Source of the DNA: Syntrophomonadaceae bacterium
GTDB lineage: Bacteria > Bacillota > Dethiobacteria > DTU022
Length of the DNA stretch: 5,568 nt
Direction of reading: 5' to 3'
Assembly: GCA_003552365.1 (NCBI GenBank)
Contig: PUKR01000030.1
Coordinates: 1-5,568, forward strand
In this document: positions 1 through 5,435 of the stretch, piece by piece
How positions within the stretch are numbered: the first letter of the stretch is position 1
Layout of the letters: every line of letters begins with the position of its first letter
Translations under genes and position numbers: made by a program
The notes under the pieces: model-generated
What the model was told of the DNA's origin: nothing
The model's database searches: none
The model's input: only the letters and a program-made list of their open reading frames with translations

Positions 1-84
1 GAAAATCTTAAAGACAAGTTAGATCTTACTAACGATGAAGAAATTGTCCGGATAGCAAAAAAAATGGGTTTAACCGGCCAATAA
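1..84 (+). CDS. C-terminal end of an unidentified protein (5' truncated by window edge)
   Basis: Reading frame 1 is open from the first base to a TAA at 82-84 and gives 27 residues, ending in DEEIVRIAKKMGLTGQ. The composition (charged, helix-like, with alternating acidic and Lys/Ile residues) is that of a normal protein C-terminus. The start, domains and function lie outside the window, and I do not recognise the family from this tail. No T-tailed hairpin directly follows the stop; the first good terminator is about 180 bp downstream. That terminator may end this transcript, although a separate transcript starting in between is equally possible. Confidence 0.5.
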   Translation, partial: ENLKDKLDLTNDEEIVRIAKKMGLTGQ

Positions 85-226
85 CTACCACCTCATGTTT
101 TGTATTCAAAATAATCTAAGGTAGAAATAATGTTCTTTCAATTTCTGCTCCATACTCTAAATCCAAACGGCTTTAAGCTGCAATATATTGACTAATATTG
201 TCATTATATGGGATATAGCTTAATTT

Positions 227-275
227 GGGGAGTTTTTATAAAAAAAATGGGGACATGTTAAGCGGTTTATGGGGA
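227..275 (+). repeat. Three GGGGA boxes at exact 22-bp spacing
   Basis: GGGGA occurs at 227-231, 249-253 and 271-275, so the starts are 22 bp apart both times. Each is preceded by a short A/T stretch ending in T (AATTT, AAAAT, TTTAT). The second and third copies share the longer word ATGGGGA. Twenty-two bp is close to two helical turns, so all three would face the same side of the DNA. The third copy is the left arm of the terminator hairpin at 268-286. A protein operator or competing RNA pairing are both possible; neither is demonstrated. Confidence 0.45.
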
Positions 276-295
276 GGTTCCCCATAGAATTTTTT
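268..295 (+). terminator. Rho-independent terminator upstream of the receiver gene
   Basis: An 8-bp perfect stem (TATGGGGA at 268-275, TCCCCATA at 279-286) closes on a GGT triloop. After a GAA it is followed by six T at 290-295. This is a classical intrinsic terminator shape for the + strand. It lies 56 bp before the start codon at 352, so it either ends transcription from the gene finishing at 84 or acts as an attenuator in the leader of the receiver gene. The upstream ATGGGGA at 247-253 could pair with the same right arm, which leaves attenuation open. Confidence 0.7.
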
Positions 296-351
296 AGCTT
301 GAGGAAATATTATTTATTAAAGTAAAAAATATAATTCCAGGTGGATTATTT

Positions 352-762
352 ATGGAACAAAACGGTTATTTCACGCTATTAGTGGTAGATTCAAACAAAA
401 ATTTCCGGGAATCAGCGCAATTGTATTTACAAGCAAACAATCTGGTTGAAAGAGTTGATACTGTATCAGGCATTGATGAGGCCTTATTTGCTGCCGGCAG
501 GCTGCAGCCTGACTTCATCCTTGTTGACAGTTCATTTCTTTTGGAAAAAGGTAGTTTTATATATGAACTAAGAAATATAAAACGCCTGATTCCGGAGGTA
601 AGAATTATCGTGTTGACTCTTTTTCGGGATCATCTCGGTTGTGCTGATTTACCTGAAGCGGAACTTATCAATGAATTTGTTTCCAAGGAAAATTTTGCCG
701 GCAGGTTGGAAACAATTATTAGCCGGGAATTAGAGCGGAAATCGGGGTTTTTAAAAAAGTAA
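352..762 (+). CDS. Stand-alone response-regulator receiver domain protein (CheY-like, atypical acidic pocket)
   Basis: This 136-residue cytoplasmic protein is essentially one receiver (REC) domain with no output domain. The visible landmarks are LLVVDS at 9-14 (beta-1 and acidic pocket), the likely phosphoacceptor D59 in ILVDSS, the switch Thr T89 in IIVLTL, and the conserved Lys K112 in FVSKEN. The acidic pocket is incomplete: CheY has two adjacent Asp, whereas here the second is Ser14, which is the position that contacts Mg2+ directly in CheY. The usual MP after the phosphoacceptor loop is also absent. Phosphorylation could therefore be weak or absent. The ATG at 352 is supported by AGGTGG at 339-344, 7 bp upstream, and by the domain beginning at once. 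It is followed by a 262-bp gap before the chemoreceptor, so cotranscription is uncertain. Nearby receptor and cheW genes suggest a signalling role such as phosphate sink or adaptor, but this is inference. Confidence 0.85.
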   Translation: MEQNGYFTLLVVDSNKNFRESAQLYLQANNLVERVDTVSGIDEALFAAGRLQPDFILVDSSFLLEKGSFIYELRNIKRLIPEVRIIVLTLFRDHLGCADLPEAELINEFVSKENFAGRLETIISRELERKSGFLKK

Positions 763-908
763 GTTAAGGATGGTGGTTTAAGAAATATTAAGTACAGGAT
801 AGTATGCTGGAAAGGTATGGACAGGTTAAATATTTCCATTTGGCCATTTTGACACATGATGAAAAACTTTGTTTCTGTTCAGCCATAATAAGGCTATAAA
901 TTAAAATG

Positions 909-949
909 CCTGCAATGAAAATTCTGTTCCCCTGAGTTTTCATTGCAGG
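909..949 (+). other. Perfect 13-bp inverted repeat / 16-bp hairpin in the leader of the chemoreceptor gene
   Basis: CCTGCAATGAAAA at 909-921 is the exact reverse complement of TTTTCATTGCAGG at 937-949. In RNA three more pairs can form inward (U922-G936, U923-A935, C924-G934), giving a 16-bp stem with a 9-base loop at 925-933. No T-run follows on the + strand, so it is not an ordinary terminator. It ends 75 bp before the start codon at 1025. It could be an mRNA-stabilising 5' hairpin, a protein-binding site on DNA, or a regulatory RNA element. A weak -10-like TATAAA at 895-900 would put the transcript start near 907, just before the stem, but no good -35 goes with it. Confidence 0.6.
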
Positions 950-1024
950 ACTGCCGGGGCTTACATAAAACAGGCTGAAGAGTTACAAAAAACTCAATTA
1001 AAAAGTTAAGGAGGTATTTAAGAC

Positions 1025-3001
1025 ATGAATTTAAGGGTGAAGCTAATTCTTTTTTTCCTCTTGGTAGGCATAATCCCGGTTGCGGTAGTTGGTTTGCTAA
1101 GCAATAATATTGCCTCACAAAATATTGAAGATGAAGTTTTTGCCGGCCTGAGTATGTACGGCGGTTTGACCGACGAGCAGGTGCAAGATTTCTTTGATGA
1201 AAGAATTGCCGACGGCAGGGTGATAGCCAACACCAGGGATGTTTATGAAAGCATGAACATATATTACGGCCAGGATGAAGAAATTGTGGTTGAAGGAGAA
1301 GATGGAGAAGAAATAACAATTGAAGTTGGCGAGGACTGGGAAGAGCGTAAAGAACACCTTGATTATTTAATTCCTTTATTTGCCGAAGAATACGAGTTTG
1401 ATCAAGTATTCATTACCGATACAGAGGGCCTGGTCGTTTATGATTCTATCGACCAGGTTGAAGGAGCCGATATTTCTGGCCGGGATTACGTCCAGGGAGC
1501 GCTGGAAGGTAATCCTACCTGGTCTGAGCTTTTCTATTCCGATGTGATCAATGAAAACTGTATTGTTTTAAGCACCCCGATTTACAGTGAAGGCATGAGC
1601 GGAGACTTAGCAGGCACAATTAACATTTTATTCCAGGACCAATACATAGCAGACTTTATCCATGAAGGGCTACATGAACTGGGTGAAACCGCCGATGCTT
1701 ACCTGATCGATGCCAGCGGACTGTTGCACACAAACACCCTTTTAGGCGATTACCAGGAAGGGGCAGTCCTGCAGGAAAGCATCAACACTGAGGCGGTGGA
1801 AATGCTTTCCGGGCCTATCCGGGAGGGAAGCATGGATTACCATGATTACGATGAATATCCCGACTACCTCGGTAATATGGTTTTGGGTGCCCTCCAGGTG
1901 ACCACGCTCGGCGATCAACCGGTTGGTCTTATAGTAGAAATAGATTCCGATGAGGCTTTCGCCGGGGTAAACCAGATGCGCACGTTAATGCTTTCTATTA
2001 TTGGAATCAGTATCGCCGGTGTGGTTGTGCTGGGAATATTTATCGCAAACAGTATTGCCAAACCGGTGCAGGAAGTATCTGAAATAGCCGGTAAAATTGC
2101 CGAAGGCGATTTTACGGTAGAAACCAAAATTAACCGGAAGGATGAGATCGGCCAGCTGGGCCAGGCCTTCAACAGCATGAGTGAAAACCTGCGCAGCCTG
2201 ATCGGCCAGGCCGTGGAAGTGGCCCAGGGCGTAAACAGCGGAAGTGAATCGGTGTCTTCGGCCTCAGAAGAGATGAGCTCTTCTTTGGAGGAAGTTTCTG
2301 CTTCTACCAACGAATTTGCCAGCAATGCCCAGAATTTAAGCAGCAATTCTCAGAACATGGCTGAAGCCAATTCCAGGATCATTGAGCAGGCAGAAGATGG
2401 TAACCAGGCTATCGAAGAAGCGGTTAACCAGATGCAGGTGATCAATAACCGGGTAAGCGAACTGCAGGAAGTGATTACCGAGGTTGATCAGCGCTCCAAC
2501 GACATCGGCAAGATTTTGGGAGTGATCACCGATATAGCCGACCAAACCAACCTGCTTGCCCTCAATGCTGCGATTGAGGCTGCCCGTGCCGGTGAGCAGG
2601 GCCGCGGGTTTGCCGTGGTTGCTGAAGAAGTACGCAAGCTCGCTGAACAGTCCGCCGATGCCGCCAAGGAAATCGGGGATTTGATCAACTCAACCCAGGA
2701 AGAAAGCAAGAAAGCCCTGGAAAGCATGACCGAAGGGGTTAAAGACGTGGAATCAGGAACCGAAGTAGTCTCGAAGACCGGTTCCACCTTTAATGAAATT
2801 CTTGATGCTGTTAAAGGTATTTCAAAGCAAGTTGAAGAAACTGCTTCGGCAGCTGAAGAATTAAGTTCCGGAAGTGAAGAAATGGCGGCTTCCATCGAAG
2901 AACAATCTTCTACCATGGAGGAAATGGCTGCCACTGCAGAAGAGCTAAGGGCTTCATCTGAAAAGCTGTCCCAGGAGCTAAACAAATTTAAGTACCAGTG
3001 A
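1025..3001 (+). CDS. Methyl-accepting chemotaxis protein, Cache-type extracellular sensor
   Basis: This 658-residue membrane receptor senses an extracellular signal and controls CheA through CheW. Domains in order are TM1 at about 6-26, an outer sensor at about 27-318, TM2 at about 320-343, HAMP at about 341-394, and the cytoplasmic coiled-coil hairpin at about 395-658. The sensor has two Cache/PAS-like strand patterns (FITDTEGLVVYDS near 129-141, AYLIDASGLLHT near 225-236), suggesting a double Cache fold; the ligand is unknown. The signalling tip is canonical, with IADQTNLLALNAAIEAARAG at 504-523 followed by EQGRGF. Methylation-type EE pairs lie at 415, 422, 611, 618, 625, 632 and 639. The C-terminus (FKYQ) lacks an NWETF-type CheR/CheB tether. 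Compared from memory with E. coli Tsr, each hairpin arm seems one heptad longer, fitting class 38H. The sensor is unusually acidic. AAGGAGG at 1008-1014 supports the start. CheW follows 124 bp downstream. Confidence 0.96.
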   Translation: MNLRVKLILFFLLVGIIPVAVVGLLSNNIASQNIEDEVFAGLSMYGGLTDEQVQDFFDERIADGRVIANTRDVYESMNIYYGQDEEIVVEGEDGEEITIEVGEDWEERKEHLDYLIPLFAEEYEFDQVFITDTEGLVVYDSIDQVEGADISGRDYVQGALEGNPTWSELFYSDVINENCIVLSTPIYSEGMSGDLAGTINILFQDQYIADFIHEGLHELGETADAYLIDASGLLHTNTLLGDYQEGAVLQESINTEAVEMLSGPIREGSMDYHDYDEYPDYLGNMVLGALQVTTLGDQPVGLIVEIDSDEAFAGVNQMRTLMLSIIGISIAGVVVLGIFIANSIAKPVQEVSEIAGKIAEGDFTVETKINRKDEIGQLGQAFNSMSENLRSLIGQAVEVAQGVNSGSESVSSASEEMSSSLEEVSASTNEFASNAQNLSSNSQNMAEANSRIIEQAEDGNQAIEEAVNQMQVINNRVSELQEVITEVDQRSNDIGKILGVITDIADQTNLLALNAAIEAARAGEQGRGFAVVAEEVRKLAEQSADAAKEIGDLINSTQEESKKALESMTEGVKDVESGTEVVSKTGSTFNEILDAVKGISKQVEETASAAEELSSGSEEMAASIEEQSSTMEEMAATAEELRASSEKLSQELNKFKYQ

Positions 3002-3030
3002 TAGAATAAAACAAGCAGGTTTTATTTTAA

Positions 3031-3066
3031 GCGGGAAGGGGGGGGTGAATAAACCCGCCTTCCTGC
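3031..3066 (+). other. GC-rich hairpin with a G8 run between the receptor gene and cheW
   Basis: GCGGGAAGG at 3031-3039 pairs with CCTTCCTGC at 3058-3066 (nine pairs, one G-U). Three inner G-C pairs (3041-3043 with 3054-3056) can add after one G-G mismatch. The strand holds eight consecutive G at 3038-3045. No T-run follows, so it is not a standard terminator. A competing pairing exists between GCAGG at 3015-3019 and CCTGC at 3062-3066. The likely effects are mRNA processing, partial attenuation or stability control that sets the receptor-to-CheW ratio; this is inference. Confidence 0.45.
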
Positions 3067-3125
3067 CGGGTTGCTGAATGCCGGGCTATGCGGTTTGCCA
3101 ATAAAGGATAAGGAGGTATTCATAA

Positions 3126-3623
3126 ATGGCGGATAATACTAAAGAAGGGGAAACTCAACTGGTTGTTTTTATGATGAATGAGGAAGAGTTTGCCTGCGAT
3201 ATAAACAACGTGCGCGAAGTTGTTAAAATGCTCAAAGTTACTCCCCTGCCCAGCTCCATTAATTTTGTTGAAGGAGTAATCAATATGCGCGGGGAAGTTA
3301 TACCCGTAATAGACCTGCGTAAAAGATTTGGTCTTGCAGAAGGAGAACGGACAGACGCCAACCGGATCATCATTGCTGAAATGGACGATAAAATGTTTGG
3401 ATTGATTGTCGATGCAGTAAGTGAAGTTGCCCGTCTGCCAAATGAGCAGATTCAAGAAGCACCCGACCAGGTTGCCGGCGGACGAACAGATTTGATTAAG
3501 GGCGTTGGCAAAATCGATGACAGGATGATTATTATTTTAGATATCGAACATATATTAAGCACTGATGAGCAATTTGCCCTTGATGAAATATCGCGGACAG
3601 GCCGCGAACTTATAGACAATTAA
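3126..3623 (+). CDS. cheW: Chemotaxis coupling protein CheW
   Basis: This 165-residue cytoplasmic adaptor links chemoreceptors to the CheA kinase in the receptor array and has no catalytic activity. The whole protein is one CheW-like domain. QLVVFMMNEEEFACDINNVR at 11-30 forms the first strands, VTPLPSSINFVEGVINMRGE at 38-57 contains the family's N-(L/M)-R-G motif (N53 to G56), and VIPVIDLRKRFGL at 58-70 is the classic continuation. FGLIVDAVSEV at 91-101 and an IIILDIEHIL strand at 135-144 complete the fold. The length is normal with a roughly 20-residue acidic tail. The ATG at 3126 has AAGGAGG at 3110-3116. The leader AAGGAGGTATT is the same as before the receptor gene, suggesting matched strong translation. 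It lies 124 bp after the receptor gene and probably works with it. No cheA, cheY with a full pocket, cheR or cheB is present here, so these must come from elsewhere. Confidence 0.96.
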   Translation: MADNTKEGETQLVVFMMNEEEFACDINNVREVVKMLKVTPLPSSINFVEGVINMRGEVIPVIDLRKRFGLAEGERTDANRIIIAEMDDKMFGLIVDAVSEVARLPNEQIQEAPDQVAGGRTDLIKGVGKIDDRMIIILDIEHILSTDEQFALDEISRTGRELIDN

Positions 3624-3635
3624 CCTTTAACCCCG

Positions 3636-3664
3636 GGAGGCGGAATAATTATTTTTCCGCCTCC
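3636..3664 (+). terminator. Hairpin just after cheW, possible terminator without a downstream T-run
   Basis: GGAGGCGGAA at 3636-3645 is the exact reverse complement of TTCCGCCTCC at 3655-3664, a 10-bp stem with a 9-base AT-rich loop. It begins 12 bases after the cheW stop, where a terminator is expected. The right arm is followed by TATGACTGATC and not by a T-run, so intrinsic termination would be inefficient. It may instead protect the 3' end of the receptor-cheW message or work with other factors. Confidence 0.4.
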
Positions 3665-3733
3665 TATGACTGATCAAAAAAACTTCTTTCTTTCCAAGGT
3701 TTGCTATTGGCTTTACCATGAAATTAATGTAAT

Positions 3734-3755
3734 ATTGCAGGTGGCTTAATGCAAT
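3734..3755 (+). repeat. Inverted repeat ATTGCA-N10-TGCAAT upstream of the cyclic-di-GMP gene
   Basis: ATTGCA at 3734-3739 and TGCAAT at 3750-3755 are perfect inverted half-sites whose centres lie 16 bp apart. This geometry is compatible with a dimeric regulator. The word ATTGCAGG (3734-3741) also occurs at 942-949 in the hairpin upstream of the receptor gene. The repeat lies 86 bp before the start codon at 3842. An operator role is inferred only from symmetry and sharing. Confidence 0.3.
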
Positions 3756-3841
3756 TTAAATCCTTGATTATTTGATTGGGTGGTTGATGAGCCTGGCACC
3801 TGTATAAGCTTATTTTCAAGGAATTCACAGGAGGATATTTA

Positions 3842-5263
3842 ATGCCTCTGCTCAGGGTAATAATAGTAGAAGATTCTGACGACGACATGCTCTTGCTGCT
3901 TAGAGCTTTAAAAAAAGGTGGATATGAACCGGTTTATACCCGCGTGGAAACCAGGGAACAGCTTTTGGAGGCGCTGAGTGATGAGCGCTGGGAGTTAATC
4001 ATATCCGATCACGCCATGCCTAAATTTAGTGCACCCGAAGCCCTGGAAGTTCTAAAAGAAAGTGGTCGTGATTTACCGTTCATTATTGTTTCAGGAACTA
4101 TCGGGGAAGATGTGGCTGTGGAAGCAATGAAAGCCGGAGCTCATGATTATATCATGAAAGATAATTTGATCCGGCTAGCTCCTGCAGTAGCCCGAGAACT
4201 GAGGGATGCCGAGATCCGCAAAGAGCGAGAGCGTTACCAGGAACAGTTAAAATTTTTGAGTATTCATGATCAGTTAACCGGCCTTTATAATCGCACTTAT
4301 TTTGAAAATGAACTTAAACGGCTTGAAGGAGCCAGGGAATATCCGGTTATGCTCCTTTCAGCCGACCTGGACGGCCTTAAATTGATCAACAATACCATGG
4401 GACAAAAAGAGGGAGATCGAGTGCTTAAGGTTTGTGCTGAACTGTTGCAAAAACCCCTGCGCAAAGGTGATATTTTAGCCAGGGTTGGCGGCGATGAGTT
4501 CGTTGCTGTTATGCCCCGTGCGGCTGATCTGGATGGTAGAAAACTCACGTCTGTGATTAAGGAAGGAGTTGATCAATACAACCGAAATAACGATAACTTC
4601 CCCATCCATATATCTTTGGGATATGCTTTAAGCTATAATCAATCACAAACCTTGGAGGAAGTATATAAAAACGCAGCCAACAATATGCTGCTCGATAAAG
4701 AAAAACGCAGCGAAAGTACTTCTGACCAGGTAGTTAAAGCCCTGCTTGCAGCTCTGGCCGAACGCGATTATATTACCAACGGTCATGCGGATCGCCTCCA
4801 GGAATTGTGCCTTAAAATGGGAGAGAAGGTAGGGTTGGAGCAAAACCGCCTTAACGCCCTCTCTGTATTTGCCCAGGTTCATGATTTAGGCAAAGTGGGT
4901 ATTCCTGATCATATATTATTTAAAAAGGGAGACCTTACAGATGAAGAATGGGAAATAATGAGACAGCATCCTGAAAAGGGATACCGTATTGCCCAGGCTT
5001 CTCCCGATCTGATCCATATAGCAGATTTGATTTTGCGTCACCATGAAAAATGGAACGGTAAAGGGTATCCTCTTGGCTTGAAAGGTGAAGAAATCCCCCT
5101 TGAGTGCCGTATCCTCTCCATTGTTGATGCCTATGATGCCATGACCAACGATCGTCCTTACCGTAAAGCTAAAACCAGGGCTGAAGCCCTGGAAGAGCTT
5201 AAGAACTGTGCCGGAGTTCAATTTGACCCGGGGCTTGTTGAAATATTTTTTGAAATCATTTAA
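3842..5263 (+). CDS. Response regulator with GGDEF and HD-GYP domains (bifunctional cyclic-di-GMP enzyme)
   Basis: This 473-residue soluble protein is predicted to make and to degrade cyclic-di-GMP under phosphorylation control. REC spans about 1-122, with acidic pocket E10/D11, phosphoacceptor D56 in LIISDHAMP, S84 at the switch Thr/Ser position and K106. A charged helix at about 118-140 links to GGDEF (about 137-290). That domain has the HDQLTGLYNR entry motif, metal Asp D175 in ADLDGLK, substrate-binding N183 and D192, an intact GGDEF at 216-220, and an RxxD inhibitory site (R207 to D210) five residues upstream. HD-GYP spans about 295-473, with H315, H347-D348, H376, H400-H401, GYP at 408-410 and D429; all expected metal ligands are kept. 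The usual Asp of HHExxDGxGYP is Asn405, a variant I recall in clostridial relatives. AGGAGG at 3829-3834, 7 bp upstream, fixes the start. The gene is 218 bp downstream of cheW and may have its own promoter. The net activity cannot be read from sequence. Confidence 0.95.
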   Translation: MPLLRVIIVEDSDDDMLLLLRALKKGGYEPVYTRVETREQLLEALSDERWELIISDHAMPKFSAPEALEVLKESGRDLPFIIVSGTIGEDVAVEAMKAGAHDYIMKDNLIRLAPAVARELRDAEIRKERERYQEQLKFLSIHDQLTGLYNRTYFENELKRLEGAREYPVMLLSADLDGLKLINNTMGQKEGDRVLKVCAELLQKPLRKGDILARVGGDEFVAVMPRAADLDGRKLTSVIKEGVDQYNRNNDNFPIHISLGYALSYNQSQTLEEVYKNAANNMLLDKEKRSESTSDQVVKALLAALAERDYITNGHADRLQELCLKMGEKVGLEQNRLNALSVFAQVHDLGKVGIPDHILFKKGDLTDEEWEIMRQHPEKGYRIAQASPDLIHIADLILRHHEKWNGKGYPLGLKGEEIPLECRILSIVDAYDAMTNDRPYRKAKTRAEALEELKNCAGVQFDPGLVEIFFEII

Positions 5264-5268
5264 GCAAC

Positions 5269-5339
5269 ATTTCAGCTGGTTGGTTCAATTTAACCAGGTC
5301 AAGCCGGACCTGTTTTGAAACGGATGCTAATTTCAGCTG
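5269..5339 (+). repeat. Direct repeat ATTTCAGCTG, second copy abutting the -35 box
   Basis: ATTTCAGCTG occurs at 5269-5278 and again at 5330-5339, 61 bp apart start to start. The second copy ends exactly where the TTGACA -35 hexamer begins at 5340. Each contains the palindrome CAGCTG. The position suggests a regulator site for the downstream promoter, but a 10-bp duplication alone is weak evidence. Confidence 0.3.
5295..5316 (+). terminator. Probable weak rho-independent terminator after the cyclic-di-GMP gene
   Basis: CAGGTC at 5295-5300 and GACCTG at 5307-5312 form a 6-bp perfect stem with loop AAGCCG, followed directly by TTTT at 5313-5316. It lies 31 bp after the stop at 5261-5263 and before a new promoter, as expected for a transcript end. 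The stem is short and the T-run has only four bases. A competing hairpin (CTGGTT at 5276-5281 with AACCAG at 5292-5297) overlaps its left arm. Confidence 0.45.
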
Positions 5340-5369
5340 TTGACATAGGATGTTAGATATTGGTAAAAT
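5340..5369 (+). promoter_or_regulatory. Strong sigma-A-type promoter for the secreted-protein gene
   Basis: A perfect -35 box TTGACA at 5340-5345 is followed after 18 bp by the -10 box TAAAAT at 5364-5369 (five of six matches). TG at 5361-5362 lies one base upstream and gives an extended -10. Transcription would start near 5376 and leave a leader of about 60 bases before the ATG at 5436. It is the best promoter in the window and separates the last gene from the signalling genes. Confidence 0.65.
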
Positions 5370-5435
5370 ATTAGTGTACATTTACGGGTAATTAATTAAT
5401 CGATTTTATTACATCAGTAAGGGGAGGAGGAAAAA

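Noticed and set aside
85..124. Nested weak inverted repeats (CTACC/GGTAG and TTTTG/CAAAA) after the first stop codon
   Set aside because: The arms are 5 bp with large or AT-only stems and no T-tail, so they are too weak to call a terminator.
188..226. Promoter-like TTGACT (188-193) and TTGTCA (198-203)
   Set aside because: The best -10 partners at 16-18 bp match only three positions, so a promoter for the receiver gene could not be placed.
330..335. Perfect TATAAT -10 hexamer
   Set aside because: Transcription would start near 342, inside the ribosome binding site of the receiver gene, and there is no matching -35.
804..899. 31-codon open frame (starts MLERYGQVKYFH) in the gap before the receptor gene
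   Set aside because: Only a weak AGGA at 796-799 lies 4 bp upstream, there are no recognisable features, and short frames like this are expected by chance.
849..900. Perfect -35 hexamer TTGACA at 849-854 and -10-like CATAAT (884-889) or TATAAA (895-900)
   Set aside because: The spacings are 29 bp or more, far from 16-18 bp, and no acceptable -10 lies at the right distance from TTGACA.
894..1319. Long minus-strand frames opposite the receptor and its leader, and others opposite the receptor, cheW and cyclic-di-GMP genes
   Set aside because: They overlap strongly supported + strand genes, show no protein-family motifs and have unlikely compositions; they are antisense shadows.
3707..3735. Promoter candidate TTGGCT-17-TAATAT before the cyclic-di-GMP gene
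   Set aside because: Each box matches only four of six positions. This is common by chance in AT-rich gaps.
3749..3775. Eight-codon frame (MQFKSLII) after AGGTGG, possible leader peptide
   Set aside because: The ribosome-site spacing is only 4 bp, there is no run of regulatory codons and no associated terminator/antiterminator pair. It overlaps an inverted repeat that explains the sequence equally well.
3794..3810. Sigma-54-like TGGCAC followed by AAGCT
   Set aside because: GG (3795-3796) and GC (3808-3809) are separated by 11 bp rather than the required 10, and TT before GC is AA.
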